64,000 bases of DNA from positions 525,109 through 589,108 of the forward strand of contig NZ_LMEH01000002.1 of assembly GCF_001425325.1 (NCBI RefSeq). Reading direction: 5' to 3'. A program made the position numbers and the translations under genes. Below the pieces are notes generated by a model, which made no database searches, was not told the DNA's origin, and saw only the letters and a list, made by a program, of their open reading frames with translations. Every line of letters starts with the position of its first letter. Position 1 is the stretch's first letter. This stretch comes from Leifsonia sp. Root1293 (GTDB lineage: Bacteria; Actinomycetota; Actinomycetes; Actinomycetales; Microbacteriaceae). Below are positions 44,289 through 52,036 of the stretch, piece after piece.

Positions 44289-45038
44289 TCAGAGCTGGCG
44301 CAGCTGGCCACGCACGATGGAGTCTCCCGAGTGCGCCGGGTTGCCGTCGGCGGGCTCGTCGGAGATGTCGACCACGGAGAACTGGGCGAGGTCGATTCCC
44401 GCCGGAACCACGAAGCGGCCGCTCGCGCCCGAGAGCTGGCCGAGGCTGACGAGCCCGTTGGTCGCCGGGTCGATGAGCCAGACCTCGCGCAGGTCGGTGC
44501 CCGATGGCGCATCGAGGTCGATGACCAGATCGCGGGAGTCGGCGGAGCCGCTCTGCTCGAGCCGCGCGGTGCCCGAGGCGTTCCACGACGGGAACGGATC
44601 GAGCTCCGCCTGAGCGATGACGTCGGCTGACGGCATCGGCCAGAGGATCGCCCCGGCGACGCCGGCCAGCACGCCCACCACGAGTGCGGCTGCGGCGACG
44701 GGCCACCAGCGCGCGAAGCCGGTCGGCCGGGTGCGCCGCTCGGTGATGGATGCGGGTGCGGGGGGAGCGGCATCCGGAGTCTCGACCGTGTCTGCTTCCG
44801 CCCTCGCATCGGCGTGCCCGAGCCCGAGCTCTGCGCTGATGGCGTCCCAGACCCGCTGCGGCGGAGTCAGGAGTTCGACGTCCCGCGACGAGCGGCCGAT
44901 GCTCACGGTGCGACGGAGTCCATCGAGCTCGCTGGAGCAGCGCTCGCAGGAGTCCAGGTGGGAGCGCTGTGCTCCGTCGGGATCGGCATCACCGAGGGCG
45001 ATGAGTGCCAGGGTGTCGTCATCGAGATGCATTGTCAT
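44289..45038 (-). CDS. rskA: RskA-type anti-sigma factor
   Basis: 249 aa. N-terminal anti-sigma domain with a HxxxCxxC zinc-binding-type motif (HLDSCERCSSELDGL, ~residues 27-41), then a linker, one membrane helix (~108-130, WWPVAAAALVVGVLAGVAGA) and an extracytoplasmic RskA domain (TDLREVWLIDPATNGLVSLG, FVVPAGIDLAQFSVVDISDE). It should hold the adjacent sigma factor at the membrane until cleaved by regulated proteolysis. Its start overlaps the sigma gene stop by 20 bp. Close in layout to mycobacterial RskA. Confidence 0.9.
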   Translation of the reverse strand: MTMHLDDDTLALIALGDADPDGAQRSHLDSCERCSSELDGLRRTVSIGRSSRDVELLTPPQRVWDAISAELGLGHADARAEADTVETPDAAPPAPASITERRTRPTGFARWWPVAAAALVVGVLAGVAGAILWPMPSADVIAQAELDPFPSWNASGTARLEQSGSADSRDLVIDLDAPSGTDLREVWLIDPATNGLVSLGQLSGASGRFVVPAGIDLAQFSVVDISDEPADGNPAHSGDSIVRGQLRQL

Positions 45039-45678
45039 CCACCTCCATTCGTGTGCGCAGACGCCCGAGACTTCGGCGGATGTGGCTCTTGACCGTTCCG
45101 AGCGGCAGCCCGGTTCTGTCGGCGATCTCGGTGTGGGTCATGTCTCCGTAGAAGGCCAGTGCCATGACCTCTCGCGGCACGGGATCGAGTCGTGCGAGCT
45201 CATCGGCGATCATGAGGCGTTCGGCGACGTCCACCTCGACGGATTGTTCCTGAACGTGGGCCATGGATTCGCTGGACTCGACGATGCGCAGTGCCCTGGA
45301 TCGTGCGGCGAGCGCATCGGCGATGCGGTGGCGCGTGATCCCGACGATCCACGCGGGGAGGGGGCCGCGGTCCGGGTCGAAGTTGTCTCGTCCCTGCCAG
45401 GCGGAGACGAACACCTGCTGTGTCACGTCCTCGGCGTCGGCCGCGATGCCGAGTGACCGCACCGCGAGCGTGTAGACGAGCGACGACCAGCGCGCATAGG
45501 CAGCGGCGATGGCACGATCGTCGCCGGCGCGGAACGCCAGCGCGATGGCCGCGTCGTCATCGATGTCGAGCACAGTGGCGAGTCGTCCTCCGTGGTGGGA
45601 TCGCGTCGGCTCGACGCGCCGCGTCGCTCCTCGAGCCGACCGTGGCCGGTTTCCAGGGGCGTTGCTGTGCCCCAGCAT
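45019..45678 (-). CDS. sigK: ECF sigma factor, SigK-like
   Basis: 219 aa from ATG 45678; a GTG at 45573 would give 184 aa. Region 2 text DRAIAAAYARWSSLVYTLAV and DAEDVTQQVFVSAWQGRDNF; region 4 VPREVMALAFYGDMTHTEIA and GTVKSHIRRSLGRLRTRM. The overlap with a RskA-type anti-sigma gene points to the SigK group. A fasciclin-domain gene is read divergently, as the SigK regulon of mycobacteria contains fasciclin proteins (MPT70/MPT83). Assignment to SigK is inference from context plus sequence. Confidence 0.85.
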   Translation of the reverse strand: MLGHSNAPGNRPRSARGATRRVEPTRSHHGGRLATVLDIDDDAAIALAFRAGDDRAIAAAYARWSSLVYTLAVRSLGIAADAEDVTQQVFVSAWQGRDNFDPDRGPLPAWIVGITRHRIADALAARSRALRIVESSESMAHVQEQSVEVDVAERLMIADELARLDPVPREVMALAFYGDMTHTEIADRTGLPLGTVKSHIRRSLGRLRTRMEVDDNASR

Positions 45679-45952
45679 AGTCACGAGCGCGTCGTGTGAT
45701 GGGTCCGGCAGGGCTGCCCTGGAGGCATCCGTCGACAGCCCTGCCGAGTCGTGGAGCATGGGGTCCTTCCCGATGCGCGATCGGTTCGCGCGGTGCTCTT
45801 CACCCACTACTTCCGGCACAACGGGCACTTCGGATGCACCGGATCGACTTTTTTCCGAACCCTTGCCAGTACCCCCCGAACACGGGCATAGTCGTCTCCG
45901 GAGGCATCCACACACCGGCACGTCAGTGCCATCAGAGAAGAGGAATGCCCCC
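45679..45952. promoter_or_regulatory. intergenic region between sigK and the fasciclin gene
   Basis: Holds no gene. CCGAAC occurs twice (about 45854 and 45875), each after a T- or C-run. Mycobacterial SigK promoters use a CCGAAT-like -10, so these are candidates, but no convincing CCATCC -35 was found. GAAGAGGA lies just before the fasciclin start. Confidence 0.3.
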
Positions 45953-46552
45953 ATGAAGAAGCTGATCGCGGTCACCGCCGCATTCGTCACCGCCGGAGCA
46001 CTGGTGCTCACGGCCGTGGCTCCAGCCAACGCCGGCACTGCCACGACGTCGCCGTCCGGATCGATCGTCGACGTGGCCGTCGCCGCGTCGGGTGGTGGAA
46101 CGCCCGACTCCAACCCCGCCGACTACGACATCCTGATCCAGGCGCTCACAGCGACCGGGCTCGTGCCCGTGCTCGCCGACACCAGCACGAAGTTCACGGT
46201 GTTCGCTCCCAACGACCGGGCCTTCGCCCGCCTCGTGAAGGACCTCACCGGCACCGCCCCGGCGAGCGAGGCCGCTGCGCTCACGACCATCACGGGTGCG
46301 TTCACCATCGACGAGATCAAGAACATCCTGCTGTACCACGTGGTGGCGGGCAAAGCACTGAGCCCGGTCAAGGTGATCTTCGCGGGCAAGCTCACGATGG
46401 CCAATGGCGGAATCGTGAAGCCGCGGCTCATCACCCTGCGCGATGAGTCCCCGACCCTCAAGGACCCGAAGCTGGTCCTCAGGGCGATCAACATCAAGGC
46501 GTCGAACGGCGTCATCCACACGATCGACCGCGTGCTCGTTCCGGGAAGCTAG
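45953..46552 (+). CDS. secreted fasciclin-domain protein
   Basis: 199 aa. Signal peptide MKKLIAVTAAFVTAGALVLT... cut after APANA (~residue 27). A single fasciclin (FAS1) domain follows: FTVFAPNDRAFARLVKDLTG (H1-type motif region, ~residues 82-101), ILLYHVVAGKALSP (YH motif, ~122-135) and NGVIHTIDRVLVP (~184-196). FAS1 proteins mediate adhesion; mycobacterial MPT70/MPT83 are the closest known pattern and are SigK targets. It is divergent from the sigK-rskA pair. Confidence 0.92.
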   Translation: MKKLIAVTAAFVTAGALVLTAVAPANAGTATTSPSGSIVDVAVAASGGGTPDSNPADYDILIQALTATGLVPVLADTSTKFTVFAPNDRAFARLVKDLTGTAPASEAAALTTITGAFTIDEIKNILLYHVVAGKALSPVKVIFAGKLTMANGGIVKPRLITLRDESPTLKDPKLVLRAINIKASNGVIHTIDRVLVPGS

Positions 46553-46568
46553 CTCAGAACGAGAACGG

Positions 46569-46600
46569 TGCTGCGCGGCCCGCGGACGGGTCGCGCAGCA
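46569..46600. terminator. strong hairpin between fasciclin and alcohol dehydrogenase genes
   Basis: A 14-bp stem with one G-U pair (TGCTGCGCGGCCCG against CGGGTCGCGCAGCA), tetraloop CGGA, in the 68-bp gap between convergent genes. No T tract; likely bidirectional. Confidence 0.65.
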
Positions 46601-46620
46601 TCGTCGCGCCGCATCAGCTG

Positions 46621-47661
46621 TCAGATGGTCGAGGCGTCGATGACGAAGCGGTACCTCACATCGGAGGAGAGCACGCGCTCGTAGGCCTCGTTGATGCGAT
46701 CGGCCGAGATGAGCTCGGTCTCGGGGGCGATGCCGTGCTCGGCGCAGAAGTCGAGCATCTCCTGGGTCTCGCGGATGCCGCCGATGCTGGAACCTGCGAA
46801 GCTGCGGCGGTTGCCGAACAGCGTGAAGACGCCGACGGGCAGCGGCTCGGCCGGTGCTCCCACGCTCACGAGGGTGCCGTCCAAGCGCAGAAGCGACAGG
46901 TAGGCGTTGATGTCGATCGAGGCGCTCACGGTGTTGATGATGAGATCGAAGTGGTTCTTCAGCTCGCTGAAGGTGGCCTCGTCGCTGGTGGCGAAGTAGT
47001 GGTCGGCGCCGAGACGCAGGCCATCCTCCTTCTTGCTCAGGGTCTGCGACAGCACGGTGACCTCTGCGCCCATCGCGTGCGCGATCTTCACGGCCATGTG
47101 GCCGAGCCCGCCCATGCCGACGACGGCGACGCGCTTGCCCGGACCGGCGTTCCAGTGGGCGAGCGGCGAGTAGGTGGTGATTCCGGCGCAGAGCAACGGA
47201 GCCGCCTTCTTGAAGGGGATGGACTCGGGAACCTTCAGCACGAAGTCCTCGACGACGACGACGTGCGTCGAGTAGCCGCCCTGCGTGATGGTGCCGTCGC
47301 GGTCGACGACGGCGTAGGTTCCGACGTTGCCGGCGAGGCAGTACTGCTCTTCGCCGGCGAGGCAGTTCTCGCACTCGCGGCAGGAGTTCACCATGCACCC
47401 GACGCCGACCCTGTCCCCGACGCTGTGCTTGGTGACGGCGGAGCCGACCTCGGTGACCGTGCCGACGATCTCGTGGCCGACGACCTGCGGGTAGCTGATC
47501 GGTCCCCACTCGCCGCGCACGGTGTGGATGTCGGAGTGGCAGATGCCCGAGTACGCGATCTCGATGAGCACGTCGTTCGCGCCGACGGCGCGACGTTCGA
47601 TGGTGGTCTTGACGAGGGGGTCGGTGGCTGATGGCGCTGCATAGGCGTCGACGGTGAGCAT
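46621..47661 (-). CDS. zinc-dependent NAD(P) alcohol/aldehyde dehydrogenase
   Basis: 346 aa medium-chain dehydrogenase of the cinnamyl-alcohol/YahK/AdhC type. Catalytic zinc site [17 protein letters not shown] (~residues 36-52) and GHEIVGTV; structural zinc cysteines in [18 protein letters not shown] (~97-114); cofactor motif [20 protein letters not shown] (~178-197); [20 protein letters not shown]. These usually reduce aldehydes with NADPH. ATG 47661 has CAGGAG upstream. Convergent with the fasciclin gene. Confidence 0.93.
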   Translation of the reverse strand: MLTVDAYAAPSATDPLVKTTIERRAVGANDVLIEIAYSGICHSDIHTVRGEWGPISYPQVVGHEIVGTVTEVGSAVTKHSVGDRVGVGCMVNSCRECENCLAGEEQYCLAGNVGTYAVVDRDGTITQGGYSTHVVVVEDFVLKVPESIPFKKAAPLLCAGITTYSPLAHWNAGPGKRVAVVGMGGLGHMAVKIAHAMGAEVTVLSQTLSKKEDGLRLGADHYFATSDEATFSELKNHFDLIINTVSASIDINAYLSLLRLDGTLVSVGAPAEPLPVGVFTLFGNRRSFAGSSIGGIRETQEMLDFCAEHGIAPETELISADRINEAYERVLSSDVRYRFVIDASTI

Positions 47662-47824
47662 GGATCTCCTGGGGGTTCTCGAGGGGGAGTGGCCTGCCGT
47701 GGCCGATCAGCGCCGGACTGCGCCGGGGCTGCTCGCGACATCACGGCGACGTCTCAAGCGTAGGCGCGTGGCCCCGAACACTGGGAGGGGTTGCCCGTAC
47801 CCCCATGGTGTGCGTTCAGGCGGC

Positions 47825-48334
47825 TCAGTGGATGAGAGCCTTGAGCACGATCATCGCGACACCGAAGAGCGCCGTGATGAACGCACCGAGGATGCGCATG
47901 GGCCGGCCGTGCCCGTAGCGAGTGAAGGCGACGTAGCCGAGCACGGCGAGGATGAGCACGCCGACCCAGAGAGCGGCCCAGATGGCCAGCTCGTCGTCGA
48001 CCACCCGCAGTGCGCCGAGCAGCAGGATCGCCGATGGGATGAGCGCGGCAGTCAGGAACCCGAGGGACCGGCGCAGCGATCGGCGGAAGTCGACCGCCAA
48101 GGAGCCGCGAGTCTCCTGCGGGGCGCGCCGCGGACCGGCGATGGTGCCTGCGTAGACGTGGGCGGCCCAGAAGACGATCACCGTGACGAAGACAGCGGTG
48201 AATACCTGCCACGGATCCTCTCCATGGCCCCCACTGGCGGTGATCATGCCGCTGACGAGCACGATCCCGTAGACGGATTCCTCGGTGACGAACCCGGTGC
48301 GCTGCACGAACGGGCCGACGACGTCGCGGCTCAT
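47825..48334 (-). CDS. four-helix membrane protein, unknown
   Basis: 169 aa with helices at about residues 20-35 (YGIVLVSGMITA), 45-65 (VFTAVFVTVIVFWAAHVYAG), 92-112 (LGFLTAALIPSAILLLGAL) and 115-165. A GPRRAPQETRGSLAVDFRRS loop lies in the middle. No family recognised with certainty. The start overlaps the stop of the HerA-like ATPase by 4 bp, so the two form a coupled unit and may act together. Confidence 0.75.
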   Translation of the reverse strand: MSRDVVGPFVQRTGFVTEESVYGIVLVSGMITASGGHGEDPWQVFTAVFVTVIVFWAAHVYAGTIAGPRRAPQETRGSLAVDFRRSLRRSLGFLTAALIPSAILLLGALRVVDDELAIWAALWVGVLILAVLGYVAFTRYGHGRPMRILGAFITALFGVAMIVLKALIH

Positions 48335-49761
48335 GCGTCGGCGACCTCCGTGCTCCGGGACGGCACGTCCACATCGATTCCGCCCTCACGGGTGAAGCGC
48401 GGGTTCACGGAGACGATCACAGGTGCCGGTACGAATCCTCCGGCGAACAGGCCCTCGCCCTGGCGGAACTGCGGCGCGCGCGCGAGCATTCCCGGAGGGG
48501 CGTAGCCGAAGATCTCACCCAGCTCGGCGAGATCGAGCGGCGAATTCATCTTCATGAGCACCAGGTTGTCGCACTGCGAGATGATGCCCGGGTGGATCTT
48601 CGACGGCCGCTGTGTCGAGAGCAGCAGCCAGAGGCCGAACTTGCGACCCTCGGCTGCGATCTGGATGATGCGTTCCCGCACCGCGGTCTGCAGGGGCGAC
48701 GTGCCCTCCGGTGAGCACAGGTTGTGCGCCTCGTCGATGACGATGAGGAGAGGCCTGCGCGACTCCCGCTTCGCCCAGAGATCGTCGAGGACGGCCAGTG
48801 CGACGACGAGGTGCTCCTCCGGGTAGGTGAAGCCGCCGATGTCGAGAACTGTCGCATCCGGTCGCCGGTCGAGGATCTCGGTGGCGGCCTCGTGTTCGCC
48901 AGCCCAGATGCTCCAGTCCACCGTGCGGAGGTTCTCGATGCGCGCCTGCAGCGCGGTGGCCGCTTCGACGTTCCGGCCCGCCAGGGTCGGGACGATCTGC
49001 GACGCCTCGATGCTCCCCAGGCGTTCCTCGAGGTGGAGCAGCTCGTTGTACTCCTGGCGGTGGGTGAGCGGATCGAGCCGCAGCACGGCCGCGCGGCTCG
49101 GCATCGACATGGCGGTGAAGCGCACGCGCAGCCCGTCGCTGCCTTCCACCCTCGGTCGGAGCACACGGATGTCGCGGCTCGCGAGGACCTCGCTGGCGGC
49201 GGGATCCATCGTCGGGTTGTTCGGATTCGGCTCGTGGATGCGCACGAAGTCGGCGTTGGGGTCGAACACCACCATCGGCAATGCCGTGTGCAGGAGCAAC
49301 TGCTCGAGAAGGACACCGAGGGCATAGGTCTTGCCGGACCCGCTCTGGCCGCACCAGAACGTGTGGCGGTTGAATCGCTTCGAGAGGAGACGAGCCGACA
49401 CGGCATCCGTGCCGGTGATGCCGCCGATGCCGAGGTCGGCCGCTTCGAACACCAGGTCGATCGTGTCGGCGTCCGCACGCTGGAGGATCCCCGAGGAGAA
49501 CGGAGCTGACCTGCGGGCGTCGAAGGCTCCTGCGTCATCGGTCACACCGAAGATGCGTCCGGTTCCGCGCAGCGACCCCTCCATGGTGAAGGTGACCTCG
49601 TCGACCTGGCCGACGTGCTGACGGCCGGAGGGATCCAAGACCGACACGAAGTCGCCGGGCTCGAACGGCTGGTCGACGGTGCCCCGGAACTGGAACCGCC
49701 TGCCATCGAGCGACACGGCCGAGGTGGCGGCATCCGTTCTGCCTGCGTCGGCAACCGTCAT
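48331..49761 (-). CDS. HerA/VirB4-like P-loop ATPase (DUF87 type)
   Basis: 476 aa from ATG 49761 (AGGAG upstream). N-terminal HAS-barrel-like part (FEPGDFVSVLDPSGRQHVGQ, VDEVTFTMEGSL). Walker A WCGQSGSGKTYALGVLLEQL (~residues 137-156), VVFDPNADFVRIHEPNP, Walker B RPLLIVIDEAHNLCSPEG (~337-354) and LLLSTQRPSKIHPGIISQCD (sensor/arginine region). HerA-type ATPases form hexamers that pump DNA or serve conflict systems with nucleases. No NurA nuclease is next to it; a membrane protein is. The role is therefore open. Confidence 0.87.
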   Translation of the reverse strand: MTVADAGRTDAATSAVSLDGRRFQFRGTVDQPFEPGDFVSVLDPSGRQHVGQVDEVTFTMEGSLRGTGRIFGVTDDAGAFDARRSAPFSSGILQRADADTIDLVFEAADLGIGGITGTDAVSARLLSKRFNRHTFWCGQSGSGKTYALGVLLEQLLLHTALPMVVFDPNADFVRIHEPNPNNPTMDPAASEVLASRDIRVLRPRVEGSDGLRVRFTAMSMPSRAAVLRLDPLTHRQEYNELLHLEERLGSIEASQIVPTLAGRNVEAATALQARIENLRTVDWSIWAGEHEAATEILDRRPDATVLDIGGFTYPEEHLVVALAVLDDLWAKRESRRPLLIVIDEAHNLCSPEGTSPLQTAVRERIIQIAAEGRKFGLWLLLSTQRPSKIHPGIISQCDNLVLMKMNSPLDLAELGEIFGYAPPGMLARAPQFRQGEGLFAGGFVPAPVIVSVNPRFTREGGIDVDVPSRSTEVADA

Positions 49762-49866
49762 GTGCTCCTGCTCCTTGCCTCTGCGCGAGCCGGGTGGGTC
49801 GACTCTCGTCACTGTATGGCGCAACGGCGCCGGTCACAACGAGAACCGCGGACGGAGCCGCAGGCG

Positions 49867-50247
49867 TCAGGTCGTACGGGGCTGCAGGCTCAACGCCACG
49901 TCCGCGGCATCTGCGCCGACGACCGCTCCCACGATGCGCGGTCCGTAGCGGTCGTACTTCGAGTGGTATGCCGCGTCGACCTCCGCCGGAGCGGCTCCGG
50001 TCGGTGTCGAGAAGGTGACGTCGCGTTCCAGTCCAGCGGCGCGGATGCGGCCGATGCCGCTCGCGTTGGCCCGGCGGAACCAGGGGTTCGTGCTGCCGTG
50101 TGCCGAGCGCACCACGAGCTCGTCTCCGACGCGCACCACCCAGATGGTGACGTAGGGCCGGAGAGTGCCGTCGGCCCGCAGCGAGGCGAGCTCGAGCTCG
50201 TCAGCGCCTCCGATGCGAGCGAGATCGTCATTCGTCCATGAGGTCAT
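49867..50247 (-). CDS. DUF2255 family protein
   Basis: 126 aa from ATG 50247 with GAAAGGA upstream. Matches DUF2255: SWTNDDLARIGGADELELAS, GTLRPYVTIWVVRVGDELVV, RSAHGSTNPWFRRANASGIG, RIRAAGLERDVTF. The fold resembles deazaflavin/F420-dependent nitroreductase-type small beta-barrels (inference). Divergent from an XRE regulator at 50411, which may regulate it; ACCAGTG occurs twice in the gap (about 50313 and 50365). Confidence 0.82.
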   Translation of the reverse strand: MTSWTNDDLARIGGADELELASLRADGTLRPYVTIWVVRVGDELVVRSAHGSTNPWFRRANASGIGRIRAAGLERDVTFSTPTGAAPAEVDAAYHSKYDRYGPRIVGAVVGADAADVALSLQPRTT

Positions 50248-50397
50248 GGCTGGTCCTTTCGTGGAGTCTCGGTCTGCTGTGCGAGTGGGTGGGTGGTGAT
50301 GGATGCTGCGATACCAGTGAACTCGTCGGCGCTCGCTCGCGGGAGTCCCTGCTGTTCCGGGTAACACCAGTGCCTCCCTTCCCGCCGAGGCCGGGCG

Positions 50398-50410
50398 TAC
50401 TGTCGAATCC
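50398..50410 (+). promoter_or_regulatory. leaderless -10 box of the XRE regulator
   Basis: TACTGT at 50398-50403, seven bases, then ATG 50411. Confidence 0.4.
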
Positions 50411-51280
50411 ATGGATCAGACAGCGCAGATCCGCGAGTTCCTGAGCACCCGCCGGGCGCGGATCACCCCCGAGCAGGCTGGGCTCCCCGCCTACGGCGGC
50501 AACCGACGCGTGACCGGACTCCGTCGTGAAGAGGTCGCGATGCTGGCCGGTGTGAGCGTCGACTACTACGTGCGCATGGAGCGCGGCAATCTCGGCGGCG
50601 TCTCGGACAGCGTGCTCGAGGCCGTGGGTCGAGCACTGCAGCTGGACGACGCCGAGCACGCCCACCTCTTCGACCTTGCCAGGGCCTCCGTGCCGACGCT
50701 GTCGTCGTCACCGCGTCGTCGACCGACGGCGAGAGGTGTGCGCGAGCCCGTGCAGCAGCTGCTCGACGCCATCACCGAGGCACCGGCCTGGGTGCGCAAC
50801 GCCCGTCACGACATGCTCGCCTCGAATCGGATGGCACGAGCGCTGTACTCACCGATGCTGACGGATGCGCGGCAGCCGCCGAACTCGGCCCGCTTCGTGT
50901 ACCTCGACCCGGCGTCGCAGGAGTTCTTCACCGACTGGGAGCGCGCCGCCGACGACATCGCCGCGATGTTGCGCCTCGAAGCCGGGCAGCATCCGCATGA
51001 CAGGGCGCTCTCCGACCTCATCGGCGAGCTCTCCACGCGAAGCGAGGTGTTCAGGCAGCGCTGGGCGAAGCACAATGTGCGCTTCCATCGCACGGGGTTC
51101 AAGAGGCTGCACCATCCGGTGGTGGGAGCCCTGGAGCTGAACTTCGAGGCGATGGAGCTCTCGAGCGATGCCGACCTCACGCTGCTCGTCTACACGGCGC
51201 CGGCCGGTTCGCCCACGGCTGACGCGCTGAAGCTCCTCGGCAGCTGGGCGATGACGCAGGACGACTCCCTGGTCGAGTAG
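50411..51280 (+). CDS. XRE-family regulator with MmyB-like ligand-binding domain
   Basis: 289 aa. N-terminal helix-turn-helix REFLSTRRARITPEQAGL, VTGLRREEVAMLAGVSVDYY and VRMERGNLGGVSDSVLEAVG (residues ~8-70), then a C-terminal MmyB-like sensor domain (QLLDAITEAPAWVRNARHDM, NSARFVYLDPASQEFFTDWE, HHPVVGALELNFEAMELSSD). Typical of actinobacterial regulators beside oxidoreductases or transporters; here the DUF2255 gene (divergent) and a cupin (downstream) are candidate targets. The family is thought to bind fatty-acid-like ligands. Confidence 0.92.
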   Translation: MDQTAQIREFLSTRRARITPEQAGLPAYGGNRRVTGLRREEVAMLAGVSVDYYVRMERGNLGGVSDSVLEAVGRALQLDDAEHAHLFDLARASVPTLSSSPRRRPTARGVREPVQQLLDAITEAPAWVRNARHDMLASNRMARALYSPMLTDARQPPNSARFVYLDPASQEFFTDWERAADDIAAMLRLEAGQHPHDRALSDLIGELSTRSEVFRQRWAKHNVRFHRTGFKRLHHPVVGALELNFEAMELSSDADLTLLVYTAPAGSPTADALKLLGSWAMTQDDSLVE

Positions 51281-51321
51281 CAGACGAGTGGAGCACGGAT
51301 GCGTCGAGACGGCGGGGTGAT

Positions 51322-51405
51322 CTCGATACGTGTCGGACTTCGTCCGGCACTACTCGATCAGCGGTGGGTGTCGGACTTCGTCCGGCACTACTCGATCAGC
51401 GGCGG
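51322..51405. repeat. intergenic repeat cluster H (family 1)
   Basis: Inverted-orientation units only: GATCTCGATACGTGTCGGAC... CTACTCGATCAGCGG (~51321-51364) and a tandem partial copy GTGTCGGACTTCGTCCGGCA CTACTCGATCAGCGG (~51368-51403), both with the inner hairpin CGGACTTCGTCCG. This is the only family 1 cluster in the right half of the window. Confidence 0.85.
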
Positions 51406-51436
51406 CTGAGACCAGCGACGAATGAAGGGAAACACC

Positions 51437-51829
51437 ATGCACCTCCTCCCCAAGACCCCGACGACGAAGGGACCAGCCGAGATGTTCACCGGCGACGTCT
51501 ACTTCGACGTGATCGCTCGCGGCGAGGCGCCCTCGCGTCTGCGCGTCAACCTGGTGCGGTTCGCGCCGGGTGCCCGCACGGCGTGGCACAAACACTCGCT
51601 CGGGCAGACGGTGCATGTCACCGACGGCGTCGGCTTCATCCAGTCGCGCGGCGGCGAGGTCGTCACGATGCACCCCGGTGACACCGTCTACACGCCGCCC
51701 GGCGAGTGGCACTGGCACGGGGCGTCTGGCGACTCCTTCATGAGCCACCTGGCGATGTGGGAGGACGACGACGCCACGTGGGGCGACCACGTGACAGACG
51801 AGGAGTACGGAGCCGGGGCGGCAGGCTGA
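51437..51829 (+). CDS. small cupin protein
   Basis: 130 aa from ATG 51437 (AAGGGA 7 nt upstream; an in-frame ATG at 51422 lies before that). Single conserved-barrel cupin: motif 1 FAPGARTAWHKHSLGQTVHV (metal His in WHKH, with Q/H following, ~residues 42-61) and motif 2 MHPGDTVYTPPGEWHWHG (~77-94). Of the RmlC/quercetinase-like type often fused or adjacent to oxidoreductases; the substrate is unknown. It is downstream of the XRE regulator, separated by repeat cluster H. Confidence 0.88.
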   Translation: MHLLPKTPTTKGPAEMFTGDVYFDVIARGEAPSRLRVNLVRFAPGARTAWHKHSLGQTVHVTDGVGFIQSRGGEVVTMHPGDTVYTPPGEWHWHGASGDSFMSHLAMWEDDDATWGDHVTDEEYGAGAAG

Positions 51830-51857
51830 TCGAGCTGCTCGGGCTGGAGACAGCGCA

Positions 51858-51884
51858 GCCCCTCGGCGCGATGCGCTGAGGGGC
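51858..51884. terminator. hairpin after the cupin gene
   Basis: GCCCCTCGGCGC pairs with GCGCTGAGGGGC (one G-U pair, 3-nt loop). A 12-bp stem in the 207-bp gap between the cupin and the convergent oxidoreductase. The rest of that gap holds no gene; TTGACA with a CTGTGCAGACAG palindrome is seen near 52013-52033. Confidence 0.6.
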
Positions 51885-52036
51885 CACGGCGTCGGACGGG
51901 AGCATCAAGCCCGCACGTCATTGTGCTCGACCCGGATCGCGTCGCGACAGATGCCAGCATGGCTGGTCTCTGCCCTAAGGATACGTCGGCTTTCGGCGCC
52001 GGCACGACGGCTTGACAAAATCTGTGCAGACAGTTT

